This document shows positions 22,825 through 34,588 of a stretch of 64,000 nucleotides of DNA, in pieces. The stretch's first letter is position 1; each line of letters begins with the position of its first letter. The stretch is from contig CM038914.1 in the NCBI GenBank assembly GCA_021904315.1, positions 1,054,001-1,118,000 on the forward strand. The letters run 5' to 3'. The stretch comes from Sphagnum magellanicum. Lineage: Eukaryota; Streptophyta; Sphagnopsida; Sphagnales; Sphagnaceae. A program made the position numbers and the translations under genes. Under the pieces are notes generated by a model. It had not been told where the DNA came from, did no database searches, and was given only the letters and a program-made list of their open reading frames with translations.

Positions 22825-25774
22825 ATGGCAACATCGAAATCGGTATTGGTGATCAACTCCGGCAGCTCATCTCTCAAGTACTCTCCTTTCCCTCTTTATT
22901 GTGCATATCTTTTTTTTTAAAGGTTTTTCTGTTTGTTTGGGGACCTCTTTTGCAACTTTCTCCCGAGCTTTCTTTGATTTGCTCTCCTTTTCTGCTGTTT
23001 CTCTGTCTCCGTTTCTCAATTTCCAGGGGGTTGTTTCTATCATGATAGCAATTAAAAGTTCAGAGTCATGCACATGTCTTTGGATTTTTTCTTCTTTCTT
23101 TAGGAATTCTTTTCTCTTGCTCCGCTTGACTGCTCGAACTGATGATTGCTTTCGACTCCTGCTCTCATTCCGCTGTTTAGCGAGTACATCATTTATTTTT
23201 AGGTCTCTTTTTCAACTTTCTCCCGAGATTCTTTGATTTGCTCGAGGATCGGATTTCGGAAGCTTCTCTCAGTTCAATTCCGTTCAGAGTATCGTTCAGA
23301 GTCGTTTGTTCCAACTTTCTATTCTTTTCTTACTTGGAACCCTCTCTCTCTATGTCAGGGTTTTTGGGACGCAATTTTGGAATGCGTGTCTCATGCATAT
23401 CTTGCCTTCTACAATTTCTTTTCATACCTGCAGTCTGTCTGTCGGTGTGAAAATAGTTCCCTATCGTCTGTTTGTATTGTTGTTTGAAAATTTTTAATCT
23501 TATCTTTTCAAGTGTTGGTGAATCTTTGTAGGATTGTGCATGCTCAAGCAGTCCTATGAAAATGTCTGTCCTGTGACACTTGGATTGAATTCTGTTTTCT
23601 TCAGTTCTGTCAAGAATTATATGCTATAGGCTGGGGGTTTAGTGCCATAATCACAGCTAGAGCTAAATGCAATTTCTAAGTGTCAATCAGCTCCTGCGCA
23701 TGTGAAGATGTTGAAGGCTGGGTGCTTGTTTATGATAATATCCGAAGCAAAATAAGAATGGGAGCAATTAATGTCAAACTTTGGTTTTCAAACTTTTGAT
23801 TTTCAGGTATGCATTGTTTGACCTTGGCAAGACAGCAACATGCATTTATCAAGGCTTGGTTGATGGAATTGGTACCTCCAAAAGCTTCATTTCACACAGG
23901 AATGTCCCAGCTTCCCATGACATCAAATTGCAGGTGGGCATTGCATCACCAGCCTTTGATTTTGCAATCAAATCAGGAATGAACTTTTACATACATGGTC
24001 TCTCTATTGCCATTTGCTCACAAAAACTTCCCATTGCAACTGCTTGTCTTCTGGGACCTTGTATGGCGAGGTGAAACCTCAAAGGCTCAATTTTCAGCTC
24101 ATCATGAGGAACATAATGTATGGAATCATTTGTGTAAACATTTTTTTTTATGTTCCAATCTCTTCTACTGTTGCTTGGAAGAGAAAAACTGGTGGAGAGT
24201 TTTTATTCTCGACCCATCCAAACAAATCATGAACATTTTTTACAGGCAGCAGACTGTACAGACCATAAACAAGGGCTGAAGAAGGTGCTGGAGCTACTTA
24301 ATTTTGGCAAAGGCTACAGTGGAATTGCAGCTGTCGGGCACCGAGTTGTGCATGGAGGGGAGACTCTTACAGAGCCCACTATTATCACAGATAGAGTGAA
24401 ACGGGCTATTGAGAAAGCCATCCCACTTGCACCCCTTCATAACCCTCCAAACCTCCAGGTATGAAAGCCTGTGATTGATAAAAGAGCTTGCTTCATTCAT
24501 ATTCTAACTTAATAAGTGTTGCAGAGGAGATATGTGGCAGTAGCAATCAAGCCTTCAGTTTCTCTGCAGGCCCAAAACAGGTTTAACAATCATATACTCT
24601 TCCTGTCAGACTTTGAACCGATAGTACAGTTGTATCCTTGTGCCGAGTGTAGATTTGAGATGAGAATGTAGGGTCTAGTAGCCAACAAGCACAGTTGAAA
24701 GCGTGAATGGTGGAATGTCCAAAACAACTAGAGATGAAACCTTTATTGTGTTGTATACCAAGAGTGATAGAGAGGTGGCATATGTATTAAAAGATGTCAG
24801 CACACATTCAAGGGTCCATTGAGGAAGGTGGCTCTTGTTGTCTTCTCAAGTATTCAATCAGGATGACTTTCACAAAAAGTGAAACTCAGAAACACACATT
24901 TGTATCTATGCTAAGAAAAGTCATGTGCATCCAGGGAATAAGGGATGCTGAGGAGATTTTTGATTGTCCACAAGTGGCTGTATTTGACACAGCATTCCAT
25001 GGAACAATGCCCCCCAAAGCATACCTGTATGCAATCCCATTCCAATTCTACAAAGAGCTGGGTGTTCGGCGCTATGGATTCCATGGAACAAGTTATGAAT
25101 ACCTTCTGGGACAGACAGAAAATGTTCTCAATAAGCCCAAGGATGACTTAAACTTGATCATTTTCCATCTTGGAGCAGGGGCAAGCATGGCAGCAATTAA
25201 GCAGGGGAAATGCATAGACACCACTATGGGGTTAACTCCACTACAAGGCTTGGTAATGGCCACCCGGTCTGGTGATATTGATCCTGCTATTTGGCAAATG
25301 CTAGCAACAGAGAAGGGGCTAAGTAATGAAGAAATAAGCACTATGTTAAATAAGGAGAGTGGCATGTTTGGGCTTTGCGGAGAAAAAGACATGCGAGCTG
25401 TATGGGATGCAATTGAAGAAGGAAGCAAGCAACACTTATTAGCCCTTGATGTTTTCATACACCGCATAAGGACATATTTGGGTGCATATTTGGTGCACTT
25501 GCAAGGGCAGGTTGATGCCTTAGTTTTTAGTGCAGGAATAGGTGAGGCATCAGCCCGAACAAGGACATGCATTTGTGAAGGGCTTGAAGGGTTTGGAATT
25601 GAAATTGATCCAGGAAAAAATACAGAAGGCAAGAGCAAGAAGCCAATGCAGATTCACAAGGAAAGTTCTAAAATCAAAATTCTGGTCATTCAAACAGATG
25701 AGGAGCTGCATATTGCACAGCAGACATTACAGGTTATAAATAGTCATCATCAAACAACTTCCAGGGGAGCATAG
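22825..25774 (+). CDS. ACK: Acetate kinase, four exons, 410 residues
   Basis: This enzyme interconverts acetate plus ATP and acetyl phosphate plus ADP. Exons are 22825-22877, 23807-23933, 24246-24458 and 24935-25774. All introns are GT-AG and all joins keep phase, giving 1233 nt, the usual family length. Family motifs are the N-terminal NSGSSSLKY (residues 11-19), GHRVVHGG (91-98, Arg93), VFDTAFH (147-153, Asp149), [10 protein letters not shown] (176-185, His181), HLGAGAS (209-215), TRSGDIDP (241-248, Arg242), GIGE (332-335) and TDEE (385-388). Two positions differ from the commonest bacterial form: HLGNG reads HLGAG and FHGTSH reads FHGTSY; comparable variants occur in some bacterial and fungal members. 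The phosphate-binding motif starts at residue 11 with no transit peptide, so a cytosolic product is inferred. The start is fixed by the phase of exon 1 and the motif position. No phosphotransacetylase or phosphoketolase partner is nearby. Confidence 0.93.
22940..23250 (+). repeat. Partial duplication inside acetate kinase intron 1
   Basis: Two related segments, near 22940-22985 and 23199-23245, share CAACTTTCTCCCGAG followed by TTCTTTGATTTGCTC. They lie in the 929-bp first intron. The repeat is non-coding and may reflect a local tandem duplication of pyrimidine-rich intron DNA. Confidence 0.55.
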
Positions 25775-28700
25775 GTATTCAAAGCTGGAATGCACCTGAG
25801 CAATAAGTAGTTGATGGCAGTGTGCATTTCATCTCATCTTTGGTGGGCAGCCAGTTTCAAATCAATATCTTGTTGGGAAGCAAACTACAGTTTGGTAACT
25901 CATCTTGACAAATTTCTTTCCTGGCATTAAATTATGTGAATGATAAATCTATCTTGGTACATATGTTGTTTACAATGTAATTTTAGGGGAAAGATATTGA
26001 GAATCTGTGTACCAGGTGCCATGTACTAGGTTTGATTTCTGTACCAATTTGCTAATCTAGCCTGCACATTATGATGTGAAAGTATGGAGTTTGCAATTTG
26101 AACATGGAACTTGAGATGGATTTGCATGTATAAGGTCAGTACTGTGAGTAAGATAGCTTTTGTGGTCTTCAAGTCAGATCAGTTGGAGTTTCTGAAGACA
26201 ACTCAGGAAATGTGGACTTGGAAACTGAAAGAGGCAGCAGCCTAGGAGACTTCTCTCACAACTGAGCTAAAATGCAAGGTTGGACAAGAATGACTGTTAG
26301 ATGAAAGTTGATGAATGCATACAGATGGATGGATGAAGCAACGATGGAATAATATTGGCCTTATAACTCCTTTCATTCTGCTCCCATTAAACTGTAGTCA
26401 CTTTCATTGCAGTTGACCCGAGTATTCCTTATATGCATTGGCCTGAAGACTGAAAGTGGATACAGGAATTTGAACAAAAAGACCTCACCTTTTGGATTTC
26501 CAACTGTATTTTTCTTTCAAGTTTTGTAGTGGTATGATAGGTACATCGTCAATGTCTGGGCTCAAGTGAAGTAGTACATTGGATTTGTCACTCAAATAAT
26601 CTTATAATTGGGCTCAATACAGTAAAAAGAAGACAAGAAAACTAAACTAAATGCTCAAAATCCAAAGCCTTAATATTCAATGCTACAATTATGATGGACA
26701 AAAGCTCAACAAGCAAAAGCTCAAAATTTCCAAGTAAAAATTAAAAGAACATGTTCTCCAATTGTGAATTATGAAATTGATGGAAGTTGCAATTTGCATT
26801 TTTGTGAGAAGTTGGATCATCATTGTCATCATTGCCATTAGTAATGTGAACATGTAGTGCAAATAAATTTTTTGGTCAAAGCTCCACATCACCTTCCAAA
26901 CCAAAAACATGTTGACTTTAGTAGATCATGAAAAACACACAACAAGAGGGTTTGAAAAAGCACAATTTTTTGGGTAAAAAAATCGTTGTGTTAACAATTG
27001 GAACTAAATTCTTAAAACATGTTGCATGTTACTTGAGTCACAATGTAACATGTATACCTATCTACCAATTGAAAACATTCAACACATGTTCCCCGATTAA
27101 TATGCAGCATGGTATAATAGGATTTAATGTGTTATAATATGTTACATTAGTTTTTTTTTGGTTGCAAATTTACTACATAAAAAATTGTGTACATTATATG
27201 TGATATAACAACTAGGATTATATTCTTATAACACATGTAACATGTAAACCATTGTTATACAAGTGTCATAGCCTAAAATAATGATTCAAAAAAATTGTGC
27301 TATAAGAGATGACATCGTCTAACTCACCAATTGTTGGCACATTTTATGTATTCAAATCCATGTTACATTATGGTCATTATAATTGTGATGGTGATGTTAG
27401 TATCATCTCAATAGTCATTAGTACCCATCAAGGCAACTTTTGAATAAGCCATTGTTCACCTTAGTAGATCTTAGGGCATTATGGTCTATAAAGCAAATCA
27501 TTTTCCCATATGCTATCCCCCACCATTGTAAATCACACTCACATTTGAGTGCATTCTTTCTATAATCTCTTAGAATTTGAATACTTAAAAGACCCAACTT
27601 CTTGCAATAGGTCTATTTGCTCAAACTCACAAATGTGTTACATGGTTTCCTTTTGGTCTAAAAGTAGACTTTGTCACCTAACCCTTATTTAACATTAGTT
27701 AAAACAATATTAGACTATTAGGAGTTCCATTGAGTTTTCATTCATTCATGTCATTTTAAAAGATGTCTATTAACATGCATATATGTTTCCTAGTTAGGGA
27801 GTGTTTTGATGGCCTTTGTCTTATCAAATCACCCATCACATGTGTTATGTTATTTACCTTCTTCTTTCACATTCTTAGACCTTTTTTTTATACTTTGGCT
27901 ACTTTACAAGTTTTGAGGTGCCTTTTAGGTCCAAAATCCTTTGATAATTTGAGTGAACTTTTAGTCTATAACAAGTCTAGCACATTAGTGAAAGGATTCA
28001 TTTATATAGAATGTGTCAAACAATGCATTTCTTTTGAAAAGTGATGGGACCAAGTGATGTTATTGGAAGATTTGAAGCAATCAATTCTCATTGTTTGGAA
28101 TGGATACCAACACCCATGGAATTAGTTGAGAAAGGAGGAAATGTCATTTTTAGTGTAACTTGTGAATTTGCCAAGGAGCTTATATGGGAAGGACATAGAA
28201 AAAGGATATGGTAAAAATAGGATTGCAAGAGGGACAAATAGTTGAGGTTGATGGTGCTCATCAAGATAAAGTCACTATGAACTCAAGAGAATGGGTATAA
28301 TTGGGTTCTTTCAAGAGTGTAAACTTCTATTTGGAGTTGTACTTGACTAATCAAAGTGATCAAGAAAGGATTTTGAAAGGAAATGTATCATTGAGTTCTT
28401 TTCACAATAGCTAGTTCCACACATTGTACTTTTCATAATGGAAGATGTTGGTTTCAAACAAACATTAATCACAAAGTTGGTTCCACGAATGAAGGTTCTT
28501 CAATTTCATCTATTTTGTGAATATAAGGGATGGGAACACATAATTAAAGGACAACTTGGTTGTCAAATGATTGTCGAAAGCAAAAATTAGAAAAAAATTC
28601 ATGAATTGGTTATCTAAGGATTGAAATGGGTTTCTCTAGTTGTCAAAATGGGGGCACGTATTGCAATGGAGCTAGGGGATATTGTTCCAAGTCCTAATTT

Positions 28701-30555
28701 GGAATACAAAGGTGTTATCTTTATGTTTAGTGAAGGTGTTGGAAAAGACCCACCAAGGAATGGGCCATTGTTATTCTTGAAGAACTCGTGACATATCATG
28801 CATTTGCCATTATAATTGCAATGCAATTTCTAGATGATTGATTTGGGGAGTTTTTGAAGGATAAAGTCATTTTTTTAAAATCAAGTTATAAAGGGTAGTC
28901 TACAAGGACGTGCAAGGGAGAAAAACAAGAGAGTTGAAATGTATTTGTAGAAAACATTTCAATGACAACATGCAAATCGAGGAGTTAGAAAGATTTCCTT
29001 GTACACCAAAATGATTGACATCTTTGTTGGTCTTGCCTTAGTAGGCAAGGATATTGTGTTTGGATTCATTATAGAGTATAGTAGCTTAAGGGATTTTGGG
29101 CCCCAAGGTAGTAGGTCTATTTTTATGTGAGGATTTTTGAAATATGATATTTTGGCTTGTGTTGAAATTGGAGGTTAGTTATAGAGTTATAATATCTTGA
29201 AGGATTTTGGTTTCTTTTAGAGGATTTTTTTGAAGATTATATTTTGGCATGGTGAAATATTTGAATTTTCATAATTCTTCTTTTGGCTTAAGATACTTTT
29301 TAATGTAAATTTGGCAAGGCCACAATGTGACACAACCCTTGTTTAACTTGAGAGTTCCTCATTTTGGATCAGTTAGTTGGTTCTTGGGCTCTTTTGTTGT
29401 TTGGACATAGTATCCCACTATAAGTTTTCAGCAACTATGTTTTTTGGGTGCTTTTCAACATCATGACTAAGACTTCATGTTACTTCTAAAAAGGTGACAA
29501 ATGTTTTGCACTCGTTGTTGTGTTATTTTCAAAGTGTTTGTTGTGGAGTTTTCAATAGTTGAAAAGTCATCGAAGTGTATAAAAGTCACCTACAAGGAAA
29601 CTAGTGATGGTTGATATTTTTGTAAATCATTGCCAAGAATGCATGTTTTTCCAACCAGGGATTAGGCTTGCAAAAACTTAGTTTACTTGCAAATTTAAGT
29701 TGATTAATTTGCCCTAAGAAGTTCAAAATTCCACATTCCTAAGTTTTTCCGGGGAAGAGTTAATGCCTCCCCGGTGAATCCCAACAAATCTAGTTGTTAG
29801 TCTTGAAAAATGTTGAGTAGATTGACCAACTAGTTTGATAAACTAGTTACATACCTACTTTGCAATGGTGGACTGGTCTAAAGAAATCTCCTCGATTTCC
29901 ACCAATTTTTGTATTTTACCCTACTTTGTAATTTCCTTAAACTTCGACAATTCAAACAAATAATTTCTAGAAAATTCAACATTTTCAAAAATTGTTTAAT
30001 TACTGTTGAACCTGAAAAGGTGCTATGGGGACTGTGATCATTTTGCCTTTCCAAAATACATCAAGGAATACAAAAAAGGAATAACTTTGTGATCAAAGAA
30101 GAGTGGCAAATTACTTGCTCCTTCCTTCACATTGTGCAATCCCCAATCATATGGGGCTTGCAAAATCTCTTTTCGGTGTTGTCATCCTCTTCCACAATCA
30201 AGCTCCATGTGGCCCTCCAGTACAGCCAATGCATGTGATATTTTACACATTTGTCACATGAGATGAGAAAGACATACATACAAGTGGGAACCCAAGTATG
30301 TGCCTGAATCAGCTTGATTTATCAACACAAGAGTAAGTGTTGAGCATAATGAGCACAGAGTTGGGAATCTCCCTCAGTAAAAAACCATGAGCAGATTGAT
30401 TGCATGACATACTCCCCCAAGCTTTAGAGGAGGAGAAACAACAATGACAAAAACAACAACAAGAGGGTGTTGAAAAGTCAAGCATATTCCTTCATGGAAA
30501 TCTGCAAATCAAAGCCAGTGACCTACAAACATGAAAAAGGGTGTCAAGATTGTTG
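25775..30555. other. Intergenic; 3' flank of acetate kinase and unassigned relics
   Basis: The first 300-600 bases probably include the acetate kinase 3' untranslated region. Between about 28030 and 28860 the + strand has short protein-like pieces such as MGARIAMELGDIVPSPNLEY in broken frames; no family was recognised. The remainder is AT-rich without a supported gene. Confidence 0.45.
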
Positions 30556-31581
30556 TCAAACTTTGCGGAATTGACTGCCTGCAAAGACAATCAAGGTGGT
30601 CATTACAGCAGAATAGATGGGTTTGGGTGCACGGCGCACAATTGGACCCACAAGTGGAAGTGATTCAGCACCAGGCCTGCTCCACACAACTATGGTGGGG
30701 ATCACAATTGAGAATATCAGTATGTTGGCGCTCACACGAGCTGATACATTTTTGGTGAACTTTTCCAGAAATGCTGCAAATTCGGTGCGGTCCAGCATCC
30801 CGTCCTCATTCCTGTCAAAAGTCTGTGACAGACCCACCAAAGGTTCCCAATTCATAATCAGCACATGTCCCTCCATTGCTAAAGTAACTATATTTCTGCA
30901 ATTTGCTATTTCAGATGTAGTCCAAGGAGTTGCAACCATAGGCACCAAAAGCAAAAAAACACAGCAATGTGTGTTGTTAGAACAAAAAAAGAGGTGACGA
31001 AAAGAAGAAGGGTTGCACCACACCTCCAAATACTCCTCCACCTCTTCTCTTGTTGGTGGGTCATTGAATGGGCCTGGCAGCTTCTTGTTAATATCACTGT
31101 ACATATGTCAGAGATGCAAGGTTTCATGAACCACTGATGAAATCTCTTGCAGAAATCTCTTGCAGTAACCAGCTTGGATCACACATGACCCATTCACATA
31201 TGTTAGGTCTTTGAATCTTAGTTTGAAGAATGTATTGGAATTGCTCTATTTCCTGAAGCTAGAAGGGGAAGATGTATGGAAATATGATAAGACTTGAGAT
31301 TCATTTCACATTATGACTGTAGAGGAAACAATATGTGTGAAAATTTGCAGAGAAATCTCCAGAACAACAATTGCAGATTAGGACAACAATCACAGATTTC
31401 TTCATTATACTTCTGCTAAAGCTGGCAAAGAAACAAGAGAAGAGAATGTATTACTTGTACACCAGCAAGATGGCACAGTAAAGGTCCTGCAATCCAAGTT
31501 TCTGAGAATCGCTGGTACTTGTAAAGCGATCCCAGACTCGATCAACAATCTTCTTCACTTGCGGATTCTTCTGTTCCTTTG
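30556..31581 (-). CDS. EF-hand protein with hydrophobic C-terminal region (3' exons; 5' end not resolved)
   Basis: Three minus-strand exons join in phase: 31581-31455, 31096-31034 and 30895-30556 (stop). The introns are GT-AG. They give about 175 residues running from KEQKNPQVKKIVDRVWDRF through LGLQDLYCAILLVYN and the proline-rich KKLPGPFNDPPTREEVEE to TFDRNEDGMLDRTEF. The last block contains a canonical EF-hand loop (Asp1, Asn3, Asp5, Asp9, Glu12). After it come FLEKFTKNVSARVS and two hydrophobic stretches (ILIFSIVIPTIVVW and AVMTTLIVFAG) that could be membrane segments. The predicted role is a calcium-binding, possibly membrane-associated protein; no specific function is assigned. The first exon shown may start further upstream, since a 73-bp duplication covers its 5' edge. 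An ATG at 31860 (MTLQGIADELTEAEIKEKG) is a candidate start exon, but its phase could not be matched. Confidence 0.7.
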
Positions 31582-31708
31582 CTGCCTCACATCCACCACC
31601 ACCACACACAACCACACATGAACCTCAACACTTACAAATTCTTCTGTTCCTTTGCAGCCTCACATCCACCACATACAACCACAATCAACCTCAACAGTTC
31701 AGCATTGC
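31565..31708. repeat. 73-bp tandem duplication over an exon edge
   Basis: ATTCTTCTGTTCCTTTG followed by a CCTCACATCCACCAC segment occurs twice, 73 bp apart (31565 and 31638). On the minus strand it covers the start of the first visible EF-hand exon. The upstream copy is followed by a strong GTAAGT donor-like site, so it could act as an alternative exon boundary. Confidence 0.65.
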
Positions 31709-31879
31709 TACAGACGTAGGAAACAAAGTATGACAAAATGAAAGAAGCTGTGTGGCAGGCAGTAACTAGTGTGATAAAATGGATCAAACCCTAATTTTCG
31801 CCTCCCCTTCTCCTTGATTTCAGCTTCTGTCAGTTCATCTGCTATGCCTTGCAATGTCATAAGGTTAAAACTTTCCTTG

Positions 31880-32150
31880 CAAACCCTGAAGAGTTTTGAA
31901 GAGTTTTGAAGAGTTTTGAAGAGTTTTGAAATGAATTTGAAATGGGTTCTTGCAATCTCAGCTCAAAAACTTAACTGCAAAATCTGAAGAGTTTTGAAAT
32001 GAGTTTGAAATGGGTGCTGGCAATCTCAGATCAAAACCTAGCTGCGAACTCTGAAGAGTTTTGAAATGAGTTTGAAATGAGTTATAGCAATCTAAGTTCA
32101 AAACCTAAATGCAAACTCTGAATTTTTTTTGAAACGAGTTGGAAATGATT
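31880..32150 (+). repeat. Nested tandem repeat (10-bp and about 70-bp units)
   Basis: At 31890-31930 the 10-bp unit GAAGAGTTTT is repeated four times. It lies inside a longer repeat of about 65-70 bp containing GAAGAGTTTTGAAATGAG, GGCAATCTCAG and CAAAACCTA, present in about three to four diverging copies. Confidence 0.75.
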
Positions 32151-32158
32151 TCTGGAAT

Positions 32159-32182
32159 CTCTCTCTCTCTCTCTCTCTCTCT
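32159..32182. repeat. (CT)n microsatellite
   Basis: An uninterrupted CT run of about 24 bp immediately follows the nested tandem repeat. Confidence 0.9.
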
Positions 32183-33226
32183 ACTGTTGCAAAAATCTTC
32201 CCATACAGAGAAGAATAAAGTTTAGATATTCATAGTTATAAAACCCTAAGTCTCGTCAGTGGCAAAATGAAGAACTAAAAACCAAGTAGTAGGGATATGC
32301 AAACATGAAAGCTTGACTTCGTTGAATCAAAGTTGTCTTTCAATTCACCGAGGATGAATCCATTTCTTTTTGAGTAAATTCTCAGAACCACTCAGAGGTA
32401 GGTGTGAGCATAATAAGTCTTCAGGAAAGTTGTCATTGCCAGACAAGAGGACTAGAAGAAGTTTTGAGGACAGAGATGCTCACACTTGAGGTTCCCCATG
32501 GGCAAGAGCTTGAGCTTCCTTCCTCTGGACCTCCCACAAAGCAAAACTCAGCTCAACATCTCCAAATGCATCCACAACACAAACAAAACCTGCTCATAAC
32601 TACGCCAGATGTCCAAATCCCATGTACAGCAACAAAACCCTGTGATCTTCTTCACGTGTCAGATGGGTCCCATGAGACAAAAAAAGTTTCTGAGTGTGGG
32701 AGAAAATTCGGGGAAGAACACAGTCAGGAGGAAAAAGAAATCCTGTCAGCCAATAAGACAAGGGAGCCAGCAAACAATGTATAGGAACTAATCAACATAA
32801 CTAACAATAGGTACTACTAATAATATTAAAGCAATTTTAGTGATAAAAAGTCTTTGTCACATTTGGGAGATGATGATAAAGTTGTTTGGTTTTTTTTTCA
32901 GGATGGAGTAAGTTTGGCACAAAAACTACTAGCCTAGACTTGAGGATCTTGCAGCAGGAAATCAAATGGAATATCACATGATGCAACCCTGCAAAACTTT
33001 ATTTATAAACACACCACAGATTTGGAAAATGTACAAAGGAATAAGAAGAAGGAAAAGTGAGAATTTACAGGACGTCAAGTTAGCTCAAGCTAGATGTCAA
33101 AATCTCCCAATGTCGAAAACTGACCGCCTGTAGATCCTATATAAGTACTGATGAAGAAGAAGCAGAGTTGTAATCTGTATGTTGTACAAGAAGTTGCCTT
33201 GATTTGTCAGTACCTATACAATTGAT
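32183..33226. other. Intergenic upstream of a PPR relic
   Basis: A + strand open frame at 32404-32784 (126 codons) shows no recognised domain and is not called as a gene. A CTATATAAG word near 33138 lies about 90 bp before PPR-like sequence begins, but no functional promoter is claimed. Confidence 0.4.
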
Positions 33227-34588
33227 GTGGGCAGGCGTGCTCATGCACAGATCATTCAAACTGGTTGTGAGTCTCATGCCTTTGTGAGCAGTTGCCTGGT
33301 TGACATGTATGCCAAATGTGGGAGCATGGAGGATGCCTGCAGAGTGTTCAATAAGAGTCGGTCATGTGATGTGGTCACATTGAATGTTATGATATTTGGA
33401 CTTGTGAAATGTGGGAGGGGCACAAGGCACCTGCCCCAGGACTGTTTTGACAGATGCAACAGGAAGGTGTGCGACCAGCTGCCTTCTTTTGTGGGGGTGC
33501 TGAATGCATTTGCCAGTATAGTTGCGCTTGATGAGGGCAGGCATGTTCATGAGCAGATTATTGAAAGTGGGCGGGACCCAAATGCCTTTGTGGTGAGTAG
33601 CCTGGTTGACATGTATGCCAAATGTAGGAGCATGGAGATGCAGAGAGTGTTTAACAGGATGCCATCTCGAGATGCAGTTGCCTGGACATGGCATCCATGG
33701 GCATGGTAAGGAAGCTCTTCAACATTTTGAACGGATGTGTGAAGAAGGTGTACAGCCAGATGATACCACTTTTATGTGTCTTCTTTGAGCTTTGCAGCCA
33801 TACAGGTTTGGTGGATGAAGGCCTGCGTTGTTATTCTTCAATGAGCACAGTTTACATGATTTCTGGAAAATTGGAACACTATACCTACATGGTTGAGCAT
33901 GGTTGACCTTCTTGGTTGTGCTGGCCATCTACAAGAGGCAGCAAATATGATCAAGGCCATGCCTGGTAAACCAAATGTGGCTGTTTGGAAGGCTTTGCTG
34001 GGTGCTTGCAGAATTTGTGGTAATGTGGAGATGGGAGAATGTGTGGCTAAACAAGTTCTTGAACTGGAGCCTGAGAATGTGGAGGGTTATGTGCTGCTAT
34101 CAAATGTGTATGCTGCTGCTGGCAACTAGGATCTCAGTAAGAATGTTGAATGGCAGAGAAAGGAAAGAGGTGTGAAGAAACAGCAAGGTCACACCTGGAT
34201 TGAAGTGAATAATGAGGTGCATACCTTTGTATTGGATGACAAAAGACCATCATCAGATTGTTGAAATCCATGCAGAACTGAAGAGATTGTCAGGGCTGAC
34301 ACATGATGCAGGGTATGTGGCAGATACTAATTTTGTGCTGCAGGAAGAAGAAAAGGTGTCTCATTTGTGTCACCATAGTGAGAAACTCACTATTGCATTT
34401 GAGTTCATCAACACAGTACCTGGTACTCCACTCTGCATAGTCAAGAATCTAAATCTGAGGTTTGTCATGATTGCCAAACTTCTGCAAAGTTCATTTCAAA
34501 GATAGTTGGGAGAGCAATTATGGTGAGGGATGCAAACCACTTTCATCACATTGAAAATGGTATTTGTTCTTGCATGGGCTACTGGTGA
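33227..34588 (+). pseudogene. DYW-class PPR relic, 5' truncated
   Basis: The sequence begins in mid-repeat (GRRAHAQIIQTGCESHAFVS) with no N-terminal leader. It then runs through PPR motifs (VDMYAKCGSMEDACRVFNK), E-type segments (VDLLGCAGHLQEAANMIKAM, LLGACRICGNVEMGE, LSNVYAAAGN) and a DYW tail ending GICSCMGYW at the TGA at 34586-34588. Breaks include disturbed frames near 33420-33470, a frame change near 33695, a stop right after AAAGN (34127) and further frame changes in the DYW part. It is closely similar in wording to the minus-strand copy at 9.9-12.1 kb and is non-functional. The missing N-terminus suggests a partial duplication. Confidence 0.85.

Noticed and set aside
22530-22880. Open frames rich in Trp, Met, Asp and Gly (MDGWMDGW-type) on the minus strand.
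   Set aside because: Produced by the CATC tetranucleotide repeat in the acetate kinase leader.
24794-24934. An in-frame Met extends the last acetate kinase exon upstream to 24794.
   Set aside because: It lies in intron 3; the protein family alignment and a clear AG acceptor at 24934 show the exon begins at 24935.
32404-32784. A 126-codon plus-strand frame between the CT microsatellite and the PPR relic.
   Set aside because: No recognisable domain, and an alternative overlapping frame is equally open. Not enough support to call a gene.
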